From assembly GCA_011391835.1 (NCBI GenBank), contig JAABPS010000131.1:1-7707 (forward strand): 7,707 bases of DNA. Reading direction: 5' to 3'. The DNA is from Desulfobacteraceae bacterium (lineage in GTDB: Bacteria; Desulfobacterota; Desulfobacteria; Desulfobacterales; JAABPS01). Both the position numbers and the translations under genes were made by a program. A model generated the notes under the pieces. The model was given only the letters and a program-made list of their open reading frames with translations. It was not told the origin of the DNA and did no database searches. Numbering within the stretch: the first letter of the stretch is position 1; each line of letters begins with the position of its first letter. This document shows, piece by piece, positions 1 through 6,192 of this stretch.

Positions 1-471
1 TCAGGGGGAAGTTCTGTGGGAATGCGAGATTTTACAACGGAAGTGCTTTCATCCCTTCCAAAGTCCAGCATCCTGGTACATGGCATATCTATCAGCCCGG
101 GGAAACCGACAATTCTTGCCAACATTCACAACAAGGCGTTCTGGGGGATGCCCGGACATGTTACTTCGGCTATGATTGTTTTTGAAGCGGTTGTGCGGCC
201 TTTTATTGATCATGTAAGAGGCTGTAAAGAACAAAACAGGCGCTCCTACAGAATTCCCGCCCGTCTGAGCCGCAATATATCTTCAGCCAGCGGCCGGACC
301 GATTTTGTCCGTGTGAAACTGATTGAAAAAGATGGTGTCATGTGGGCGGAACCCATACTCGGCAAATCCGGTTTGATAAACAGCATGGTAAAATCCGATG
401 GCCTGGTTGAAATAGGAATCAATACAGAAGGGCTGGCTAAGGACACAGAAGTTCAAGTTATTCCATTTTAA
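1..471 (+). CDS. moeA: Molybdopterin molybdenumtransferase MoeA, C-terminal part (5' end outside window)
   Basis: This is the end of a MoeA-type enzyme, which inserts molybdate (or tungstate) into adenylylated molybdopterin in the cytoplasm. The reading frame is open from base 1 and the first visible residues are SGGSSVGMRDF, the conserved MoeA SGG-S-VG-x-D loop, so the gene continues upstream and the GTG at 16 is not its start. Further on are HGISISPGKP (PGKP at about visible residues 33-36) and GMPGHVTSAMIVFE (about 49-62), which match the MoeA 'PGKP...G-PG-PVSA' active-site region. A short beta-rich domain IV then ends in VQVIPF. The usual basic residue two before PGKP's glycine (KPGKP or RPGKP) is serine here, and PGNPVS reads PGHVTS. 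The stop at 469-471 is 8 bases before the next moeA, so the two form an operon of MoeA paralogues. Family assignment is firm; metal preference cannot be read from the sequence. Confidence 0.93.
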   Translation, partial: SGGSSVGMRDFTTEVLSSLPKSSILVHGISISPGKPTILANIHNKAFWGMPGHVTSAMIVFEAVVRPFIDHVRGCKEQNRRSYRIPARLSRNISSASGRTDFVRVKLIEKDGVMWAEPILGKSGLINSMVKSDGLVEIGINTEGLAKDTEVQVIPF

Positions 472-479
472 GGAGACAA

Positions 480-2432
480 ATGAAATCAAGCCGTAATATC
501 TATTTAAAAATGAAAACGCTGGAAGAAGCGAAGGAGATACTGGACAGAGAATTTGCCTTATCCGGTGTTTTATCCGATGAAGCCACCGCCGTGCCAGATG
601 CCGTGGGACGGGTCCTTTCCCGCCCTGTAACGGCTGCTCTGTCTTCACCCAATTTTCACTCAGCTGCCATGGACGGCATAGCCGTAAACGCCAAGACCAC
701 CTATGGCGCAAGCGAAACCCATCCAAAGGAGCTTACCATCGGACACAATGCATTTTATGTCAATACAGGCCATGTAATGCCCGAAGGATGTGATTCGGTT
801 ATTATGATTGAGCATATCCATGCATTGGATAAAAAACGGGTTGTCATTGAAGCGCCTACGTTTCCCTGGCAGCATGTCCGAAAGATGGGAGAAGACATCG
901 TAGCCACTGAACTGCTGTTTCCTCAGAATCATAAAATTACTCCCTATTGTGTTGGAGCACTCCTTTCGGGCGGCGTTTTTTCGGTAAACATCAAAAAAAA
1001 ACCACAGGTTCTGATCATTCCAACCGGCTCAGAGCTGGTAGACTGGCAGTCTGATACATTCAAGAAAGTCGGTGTTCAAAACCTAAAACCCGGGCAGGTG
1101 CTTGAAACCAATGCGTATGTTCTCGGAAAACTGGTGGAATCCTGCGGCGGAACCTATACACGGAATACCCTTCTGACAGATGACCCGGAGCTCATCCAGC
1201 AGGTAGTCAGAGAGTCATTAACAAAGGAGTATCATATCATTATCATGGTGGGGGGGTCATCAGCCGGCAGTGAAGATTACTCCAAAGATGTGATCAGCAG
1301 CATGGGAGAAGTGCTGGTTCATGGCGTAACTATTATGCCTGGAAAGCCTGTCATTATCGGCAAGATAAATGAAAAACCGGTATTTGGAATTCCGGGATAT
1401 CCTGTATCTGCCATTGTGGCGTTTGAACAGTTTGTTCGGCCCTTAATTTATAAACTTCTTGGGCAGCCGGAACCCCAAAGACCTGTGGTTCAGGTCCAGC
1501 CCGTACGAAAAATTCCATCCAAACTTGGCGTAGAAGAATTCCTCAGGGTCAAGCTTGGAACGGTAGATGACAGAGTCCTCGCCATTCCCATGCCCAGAGG
1601 CGCGGGATGTATTACGAGCATTACCGAGGCGGATGGAATCATACGAATCCCCAATCACATAGAAGGCCTGAATGAAAATCAACCGGTAACTGCCGAATTG
1701 CTTCGCCCCCTTTCATCTATTCGAAATACGATTATCATGGTAGGCAGCCATGACAACACCATTGATATTCTGGCGGATCAGATAAGGGCGAAACAGCCAG
1801 ATATAACACTCTCGTCGAGTCACGTGGGAAGTCTGGGTGGTCTGATGGCCATCAAACGGGGCACCTGCCATCTTGCAGGATCTCATCTGCTCGATGAAGT
1901 AGATGGCTCCTACAATATTTCTTACATAAAAAAACACCTGCCGGACATCCCTGTGATATTGGTTCATCTGGTATTGCGGGATCAGGGGTTGATTATTCCT
2001 CCGGATAACCCAAAAAAAATACGAGGCATTGACGATCTGCGCCGTACCGATATTGTCTTTATTAACCGGCAGCCCGGATCCGGCACACGGATTCTGCTTG
2101 ACTATAAACTTAAAGAAATGGGCATCGATCCATCGTCTATTCAGGGGTACGACAATGATGAGTTTACCCATATGTCTGTGGCGGTTGCCGTGTTAAATGG
2201 CAGTGTGGATGTGGGCCTTGGAATATATGCTGCGGCAAAAGCGCTTGGACTTGACTTCATCCCCGTTGTCACAGAGCAGTATGATCTGGTCATACCGGAA
2301 AAGCATTTTGATTCTGAAAAGATTCAAATACTGCTTGAAGCCATAAACTCCCAGGAATTCAAAAAGCGCGTTGAAGCATTGGGTGGATATAGTACGAATC
2401 GCACTGGAGAAATTATCCAGATCGATAAATAA
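480..2432 (+). CDS. moeA: MoeA fused to a C-terminal PBP-like domain (molybdenum cofactor synthesis)
   Basis: This 650-residue protein is a complete MoeA (about residues 11-410) joined to a periplasmic-binding-protein-like domain (about 415-640); ordinary MoeA is near 410 residues. MoeA landmarks in order are SSPNFHSAAMDGIAV (55-69, with the conserved Asp65), GEDI (137-140), IPTGSEL (180-186), VGGSSAGSEDYSKD (257-270), HGVTIMPGKP (281-290) and GIPGYPVSA (303-311). The C-terminal domain shows VGSHDNTIDILAD (421-433), SSHVGSLGGLMAIKRG (446-461), INRQPGSGTR (528-537) and a GLGIYAAAKALGLDFIP block (579-595), typical of the PBP_like family found on MoeA in anaerobes and archaea. There is no signal peptide, so this binding domain should sit in the cytoplasm; an oxyanion or cofactor ligand is my inference. 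The start at 480 has AGGAG at 471-475, overlapping the upstream stop. ATG at 510 is a possible alternative that still keeps all MoeA motifs. The stop is 7 bases before the archease gene. Confidence 0.93.
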   Translation: MKSSRNIYLKMKTLEEAKEILDREFALSGVLSDEATAVPDAVGRVLSRPVTAALSSPNFHSAAMDGIAVNAKTTYGASETHPKELTIGHNAFYVNTGHVMPEGCDSVIMIEHIHALDKKRVVIEAPTFPWQHVRKMGEDIVATELLFPQNHKITPYCVGALLSGGVFSVNIKKKPQVLIIPTGSELVDWQSDTFKKVGVQNLKPGQVLETNAYVLGKLVESCGGTYTRNTLLTDDPELIQQVVRESLTKEYHIIIMVGGSSAGSEDYSKDVISSMGEVLVHGVTIMPGKPVIIGKINEKPVFGIPGYPVSAIVAFEQFVRPLIYKLLGQPEPQRPVVQVQPVRKIPSKLGVEEFLRVKLGTVDDRVLAIPMPRGAGCITSITEADGIIRIPNHIEGLNENQPVTAELLRPLSSIRNTIIMVGSHDNTIDILADQIRAKQPDITLSSSHVGSLGGLMAIKRGTCHLAGSHLLDEVDGSYNISYIKKHLPDIPVILVHLVLRDQGLIIPPDNPKKIRGIDDLRRTDIVFINRQPGSGTRILLDYKLKEMGIDPSSIQGYDNDEFTHMSVAVAVLNGSVDVGLGIYAAAKALGLDFIPVVTEQYDLVIPEKHFDSEKIQILLEAINSQEFKKRVEALGGYSTNRTGEIIQIDK

Positions 2433-2439
2433 AAATACG

Positions 2440-2853
2440 ATGACGTATACACTGATCAACCATACGGCAGATTTCGGCATTCAGGTGACTGGTGCGGATC
2501 AAAAAGAGCTCTTTGCAAATGCTGCACTGGCATTATTTGATCTGATAACAAATACGCACAGGCTCACAGGGGAAAAAACCCTAACGCTTGAAGTGCAGGC
2601 GCTGGACATGCCCGATTTGATGGTGAACTGGTTAAGAGAACTGCTGTATGCATGGAACGGGAAGCAAATGCTGGTAAAAAAAGTGGATATTCAATTTATT
2701 TCCGATAAAAATCTGACCGCTGTTGTAACCTATGATCGGTTTAAACCGGATGTCCATGAAATCAAAAACGAGATAAAGGCCGTCACGTATCATCAGGTAT
2801 GTGTTGAACAAACTCCAGAAGGATGGAATTCAAAAATCATATTTGATGTTTAG
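2440..2853 (+). CDS. Archease (activator of the RNA ligase RtcB)
   Basis: This 137-residue protein is of archease size. Archease helps RtcB become guanylylated and turn over, and in eukaryotes and archaea it supports tRNA splicing. The family signatures are all visible: HTADFGI at residues 8-14, NWLRELLY at 63-70, IKAVTYHQV at 112-120, and the C-terminal IIFDV, whose Asp136 is the second-last residue. The acidic residues in the HTAD and final FDV motifs, plus the lysine before AVTYH, are the conserved metal or functional positions of the family. I chose ATG 2440 because the family begins only a few residues before HTAD. The in-frame ATG at 2371 would add 23 unrelated residues from inside the upstream gene. 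No clear Shine-Dalgarno sequence precedes 2440, and the start lies 7 bases after the MoeA fusion stop, so translational coupling is plausible. rtcB lies two genes downstream, which strongly supports the call. Confidence 0.93.
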   Translation: MTYTLINHTADFGIQVTGADQKELFANAALALFDLITNTHRLTGEKTLTLEVQALDMPDLMVNWLRELLYAWNGKQMLVKKVDIQFISDKNLTAVVTYDRFKPDVHEIKNEIKAVTYHQVCVEQTPEGWNSKIIFDV

Positions 2854-2901
2854 AATTAATCGACAGTCAATCTCTTTAAAATTCAGGATAGAAATGATAA
2901 T

Positions 2902-3606
2902 ATGTCCGTTCAAATAATTCGAGCAAAACTTAAGATACTGGCCAATACGGAACAGGCAAAGATCCTGCAGGGATTTTTTAAAACCGGCCCCGGCGAATAT
3001 GCGGAAGGAGATAGGTTTATTGGAGTAAAAATCCCGGCACTCAGGAATCTGTCAAAAGAATATGCTGACCTGTCCTTGAACGAGTGCGGCCAGCTTCTTT
3101 CGTCTAAAATACACGAGGAGAGGATGCTGGCACTGCTGATACTCCTGAATCAGTTTACCAGGGGAGATGAAAACGCAAAAAAAGATATATATGGATTTTA
3201 TATGCGCAACACAAAATATATAAACAACTGGGATCTGGTTGATGTATCCGCGCATCACATTGTAGGTGCTTATTTGATTAAAAGAAGTAAAAAGCTGCTT
3301 TACGTTTTGGTCAAATCCAGCAATCTATGGGAACGCAGGATTGCAATTATTGCGACATTTCATTTTATAACACACAATCAGTTTTCCGATACGCTTGATC
3401 TGTCACAGAAACTTTTAGCAGATAAGGAAGATCTGATTCATAAAGCAGTGGGATGGATGCTTCGGGAAGTAGGAAAGCGTGACATGAAAGCAGAAGAGAC
3501 TTTCCTAAAAGCGCATTATAAGAAAATGCCCAGGACCATGCTCAGGTATGCCATTGAAAAATTTCCTGAACCAAAACGCCAAAACTATTTAAAAGGGAAA
3601 ATATAA
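2902..3606 (+). CDS. alkD: AlkD-family DNA alkylation repair glycosylase (HEAT-like repeats)
   Basis: This 234-residue helical protein matches AlkD, which removes N3- and N7-alkylated purines from DNA without flipping the base, leaving an abasic site. The key positions of Bacillus cereus AlkD (Trp109, Asp113, Arg148, Trp187) have clear counterparts: NNWDLVD at residues 108-114 supplies Trp110 and catalytic-type Asp114, LWERRIAI at 142-149 supplies the arginine (145 or 146), and KAVGWMLREVGKRD at 181-194 supplies Trp185. GDRFIGVKIPALRNL (36-50) is the usual N-terminal signature. Length is normal and nothing is truncated. The ATG at 2902 follows a weak AGGA at 2885-2888. The gene is 48 bases after archease, and its stop is one base before the TTG start of rtcB, so it sits inside the archease-RtcB pair. 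DNA is the substrate known for this family; action on RNA would be speculation. Confidence 0.92.
   Translation: MSVQIIRAKLKILANTEQAKILQGFFKTGPGEYAEGDRFIGVKIPALRNLSKEYADLSLNECGQLLSSKIHEERMLALLILLNQFTRGDENAKKDIYGFYMRNTKYINNWDLVDVSAHHIVGAYLIKRSKKLLYVLVKSSNLWERRIAIIATFHFITHNQFSDTLDLSQKLLADKEDLIHKAVGWMLREVGKRDMKAEETFLKAHYKKMPRTMLRYAIEKFPEPKRQNYLKGKI
3593..3597 (+). promoter_or_regulatory. Ribosome binding site for the TTG start of rtcB
   Basis: AAGGG lies inside the last codons of the alkD-like gene, 10 bases before TTG at 3608. It supports the non-ATG start. The next in-frame ATG, at 3662 (residue 19), would remove the conserved N-terminal segment of RtcB (DYIWEVP). Confidence 0.5.
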
Positions 3607-3607
3607 T

Positions 3608-5041
3608 TTGGAACTTAAACAACTCAGTGACTATATATGGGAAGTACCAAAAACAGGCGCCATGCGCGTGCCGGGGCGTATTTACACAAGTGCCTCCTTG
3701 ATGAAAGAAGGAAATATTGAAGAAGCCTTTCAGCAGGTGGCCAATGTTGCAACACTTCCCGGCATTCTGAAGGCATCTATGGCCATGCCCGATATTCACT
3801 GGGGCTATGGCTTTCCGATTGGAGGAGTGGCTGCCTTTGACTGGGAAACAGGTGTAATTTCTCCGGGAGGCGTTGGGTATGATATCAACTGCGGCGTACG
3901 CCTGGCTGCGACATCTCTTGTTGAGGAAGAAGTAAAGCCAAAGATTGAAAAATTGGTCAATGCCTTATATAGAGATATCCCTTCAGGTGTTGGGTCCACC
4001 GGTACTTTGAAACTGTCCGTTAAAGAAGAAAAAAAGGTTGCCAGACAGGGAAGCCGGTGGGCAGTTGCCCACGGATTTGGCGAAGAAGAGGATATAACGA
4101 ATACCGAAGATAATGGATGTATGGAAAATGCCGATCCAAATGCGGTCAGCGACAGGGCTCTGGAGCGGGGAAAACATCAGCTCGGTACGCTTGGTTCAGG
4201 AAATCATTTTCTGGAAATTGGTGTGGTTGAAACGATTTATCAAAACGAAATTGCTGACTGTTTCGGATTATTCCAGGGCCAGGTGACCGTCATGCTTCAC
4301 TCCGGCTCCAGAGGGTTTGGGTATCAGATATGTGATGATTTTCTCGCTTCCATGGCAAAAGAGATCGGGCGTCTTGGATTCGATCTTCCAGACAGACAGC
4401 TTGCCTGCGCCCGTATCCAGTCAGAAGCAGGCTTGCGCTATTACAACGCCATGGCATGCGCTGCCAATTATGCGTGGGCCAATCGGCAGATGCTGCTGCA
4501 CAAATCCCGTGAGGTGTTCCAAAAGGTTTTTGGAATGGGGCCAAAAGCGCTTCAGATGAAACTGATCTATGATGTGTGCCATAATATCGCTAAAAAAGAA
4601 GTACATGCAATCAATGGAAAGGAACAGGTTGTGTGTGTACACCGAAAAGGAGCTACGCGGTCATTTGCCCCAGGACATCCGGATGTACCTGAGAAATATC
4701 GTGAATCCGGTCAGCCCATTCTCATCCCCGGGGATATGGGCCGGGCGTCGTATGTTCTGGCAGGAACCCATAAAGCGATGGAAGAAACCTTCGGATCGAC
4801 TTGCCATGGAGCCGGGCGTGTGTTAAGCAGAACAGCAGCCAAAAAAGCAAGCAGGGGAAGATCCATAAACCGTGAACTTGAAGACAAGGGTATTATTGTC
4901 CGGTGGACAGGAAGATCAACGCTTGCAGAAGAAATGCCAGAAGCCTACAAAGATGTCTCCCAGGTGGTTGATGTAGTCCATCATGCCGGGATTTCAAAAA
5001 AAGTAGCGCAGATTAGACCTATCGGCGTCATCAAAGGGTAG
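3608..5041 (+). CDS. rtcB: RNA-splicing ligase RtcB (3'-phosphate/5'-OH RNA ligase)
   Basis: RtcB joins RNA 3'-phosphate (or 2',3'-cyclic phosphate) ends to 5'-OH ends using GTP and Mn2+, through a guanylylated histidine. The 477-residue protein is full length. Compared with the known Pyrococcus horikoshii ligase residues, I can place all the main ones: Cys95 in YDINCGVR, His200 in GSGNHFLEI, His231 in LHSGSRG, His325 in DVCHNI, the guanylylation His400 in STCHGAGR, and Lys476 in the C-terminal PIGVIKG. HRKGATRSF (345-353) and DMGRASYVLAG (376-386) are further signatures. No intein or insertion interrupts it. The start is TTG at 3608, one base after the alkD-like stop, because the N-terminal LSDYIWEVPK and MRVPGRIY are family-conserved. 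The gene probably shares a transcript with archease and the AlkD homologue. The sigma-54 activator RtcR and the cyclase RtcA, neighbours of rtcB in E. coli, are absent. Confidence 0.96.
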   Translation: MELKQLSDYIWEVPKTGAMRVPGRIYTSASLMKEGNIEEAFQQVANVATLPGILKASMAMPDIHWGYGFPIGGVAAFDWETGVISPGGVGYDINCGVRLAATSLVEEEVKPKIEKLVNALYRDIPSGVGSTGTLKLSVKEEKKVARQGSRWAVAHGFGEEEDITNTEDNGCMENADPNAVSDRALERGKHQLGTLGSGNHFLEIGVVETIYQNEIADCFGLFQGQVTVMLHSGSRGFGYQICDDFLASMAKEIGRLGFDLPDRQLACARIQSEAGLRYYNAMACAANYAWANRQMLLHKSREVFQKVFGMGPKALQMKLIYDVCHNIAKKEVHAINGKEQVVCVHRKGATRSFAPGHPDVPEKYRESGQPILIPGDMGRASYVLAGTHKAMEETFGSTCHGAGRVLSRTAAKKASRGRSINRELEDKGIIVRWTGRSTLAEEMPEAYKDVSQVVDVVHHAGISKKVAQIRPIGVIKG

Positions 5042-5115
5042 TAATTTCATTTAAGAGGATTCGATCAAATACAATTGTGATTCTGTGATGTTCTAATTCT
5101 AAGCAAATTCTTACC

Positions 5116-5135
5116 AACAGGGGACATCCCCTATT
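5116..5135. promoter_or_regulatory. Inverted repeat upstream of the AfsA-like gene (candidate operator)
   Basis: AGGGGA (5119-5124), CA, and TCCCCT (5127-5132) form a perfect 6-bp inverted repeat with a 2-base spacer. Beyond one mismatch on each side, two more outer pairs match (AA at 5116-5117 with TT at 5134-5135). It lies in the 109-base gap after rtcB, the longest in the window, and ends 8 bases before the Shine-Dalgarno sequence of the next gene. This fits a dimeric repressor site. As RNA it would be a short 5-bp stem with an ACAT loop followed by TATTTTC, so a weak terminator or attenuator is the alternative. A very weak promoter-like pair (TTGTGA 5075-5080, TCTAAG 5098-5103) would put the repeat just after the transcription start. 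The regulator is unknown. Confidence 0.4.
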
Positions 5136-5140
5136 TTCAG

Positions 5141-5146
5141 AGGAGG
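5141..5146 (+). promoter_or_regulatory. Strong Shine-Dalgarno sequence of the AfsA-like gene
   Basis: AGGAGG, a full consensus match, stands 4 bases before ATG 5151. It is the strongest ribosome binding site in the window and fixes the start of the downstream gene. Confidence 0.8.
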
Positions 5147-5150
5147 ACGT

Positions 5151-6179
5151 ATGACCGCTCACACTCGACTATTGAAAAACGGCAGCACCAACGCCCATCG
5201 CATTGAAAAAGAATTTGTTCATAAAAATTTTTCGGAGAATGTGTTTATATCAAGTATTGAAGCAGCATCGGACAGAATATTTAAAGTAAATGTATTGTTT
5301 CCCACGAACCACTGCCTTTACAATGATCAAATATCAGGATTAAGTGCCAGCACGTATGTGGTTGAGCTTGCCCGGCAGTCCAATATAGCGATTTGTCATT
5401 TATTTTTTAATGTAAACCTGGATGTAACTTTTACAATCATCAGCATTGACTTGAATTTTCTGGATAAAAAACCCTACCTGCCAAAATATTCCGAGCCATT
5501 CCTTTATACAGTTGAATTCGCAGCGTATAAAAAAAGAAAAGACTTTTTGATTGCAAAAACAGTATCAAACCTGTTTCAATCCGGCGAAGAGGTTGCCAAT
5601 GGCAAATCTACTTTTTTGATTACAGCTAATACGATAGATAAAAATAATAAGGAGTTAAAAACGACTGTACGGAAAAACAAACTCCGGGCCGTTACCCCTG
5701 ACCTTGTCCAGGTGAAGCATGCGGAAAACGCTCTCATCACGCACCCGGAATATGATGACAAAAATCAAACCATGAGATCTCGCATGATTGTAGATGTCAA
5801 CCATAAATATTTCTATGAGCATCCCTGCGCCCACATCCCAGGGATGATGATGCTCGAAGCCGGCAGACAATTGGCAATTTGCGGGTTAAAGGCAAAATTT
5901 GACTTCCTTAAAAATACCTATGGCGATTTAAAGGAAGGAGACATTGCGTTCTCAAAATTCGCCACCGCTCATTCAGACGTATTCATTGAAATTAAGGCAC
6001 AGGCGCCGAATATGCAGGAAGGCTGTGCACATGTACCTGTTTCAATAACCTATCATCAGCATGGCCAGCCATTGGGCAGTTTCGAAGGCATTGTCGCATT
6101 TATGAATTTAACAGAAGCAGTAGAAAAATCAATATATGCTTCTATGTATAGTCAGGATTTTCGGATTCGGGTGTTATAA
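5151..6179 (+). CDS. AfsA-like double-hotdog protein (A-factor/gamma-butyrolactone synthase family)
   Basis: This 342-residue protein looks like the AfsA family, whose Streptomyces members condense a beta-ketoacyl-ACP with dihydroxyacetone phosphate on the way to gamma-butyrolactone signals. It opens with the family-like EFVHKNFSENVFIS (21-34). Two hotdog-type repeats follow. The first has PTNHCLYND (51-59) and VVELARQSNIAICH (70-83). The second has VNHKYFYEHPCAHIPG (216-231) and MMMLEAGRQLAICG (232-245). Both keep the E-x-x-RQ core (Glu72/Arg75/Gln76 and Glu236/Arg239/Gln240), so both halves seem undegraded. The second repeat also resembles FabZ-type dehydratases (HxPG...LEA-x-x-Q), so a different acyl-ACP or acyl-CoA reaction is possible. 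There is no signal peptide or membrane segment. A flavoprotein gene begins 13 bases downstream and probably shares its transcript. No acyl carrier protein, ketosynthase or receptor gene is in view. The family call is from motifs by eye; the product is unknown. Confidence 0.75.
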   Translation: MTAHTRLLKNGSTNAHRIEKEFVHKNFSENVFISSIEAASDRIFKVNVLFPTNHCLYNDQISGLSASTYVVELARQSNIAICHLFFNVNLDVTFTIISIDLNFLDKKPYLPKYSEPFLYTVEFAAYKKRKDFLIAKTVSNLFQSGEEVANGKSTFLITANTIDKNNKELKTTVRKNKLRAVTPDLVQVKHAENALITHPEYDDKNQTMRSRMIVDVNHKYFYEHPCAHIPGMMMLEAGRQLAICGLKAKFDFLKNTYGDLKEGDIAFSKFATAHSDVFIEIKAQAPNMQEGCAHVPVSITYHQHGQPLGSFEGIVAFMNLTEAVEKSIYASMYSQDFRIRVL

Positions 6180-6192
6180 AAACAGGCGGCAA

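Noticed and set aside
16..471. Reading the first gene as starting at GTG 16
   Set aside because: The frame is open to base 1 and begins inside the conserved MoeA SGGSSVG motif, so this is a gene cut by the window edge.
1713..2171. A 152-codon open frame on the - strand within the PBP-like domain
   Set aside because: The + strand frame is clearly conserved coding sequence and the antisense translation shows no recognisable family.
2371..2439. N-terminal extension of archease from ATG 2371
   Set aside because: It overlaps the MoeA fusion in another frame and adds residues that archease proteins lack; ATG 2440 gives the normal length.
4317..4826. Several overlapping open frames on both strands within rtcB
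   Set aside because: They lie wholly inside a highly conserved gene, lack ribosome sites and recognisable motifs, and read as shadow frames.
5071..5089. Small palindrome ACAATTGT and a TGTGAT direct repeat (5076-5081, 5084-5089)
   Set aside because: Too short to separate from chance, and the halves do not form a CRP-like site, which needs an inverted TCACA.
5075..5103. Sigma-70-like promoter (TTGTGA, 17 bases, TCTAAG) before the hotdog gene
   Set aside because: Each box matches only 4 of 6 consensus bases, which is expected by chance in A+T-rich DNA; mentioned only as context for the inverted repeat.
5119..5138. Intrinsic terminator for rtcB at the inverted repeat
   Set aside because: The stem is only about 5 bp and the T run is interrupted (TATTTTC), so a strong terminator is unlikely; kept as an alternative only.
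6136..6192. N-terminal extension of the flavoprotein from ATG 6136
   Set aside because: It overlaps the preceding gene and puts atypical residues ahead of the FAD-binding strand, which normally sits near the N-terminus.
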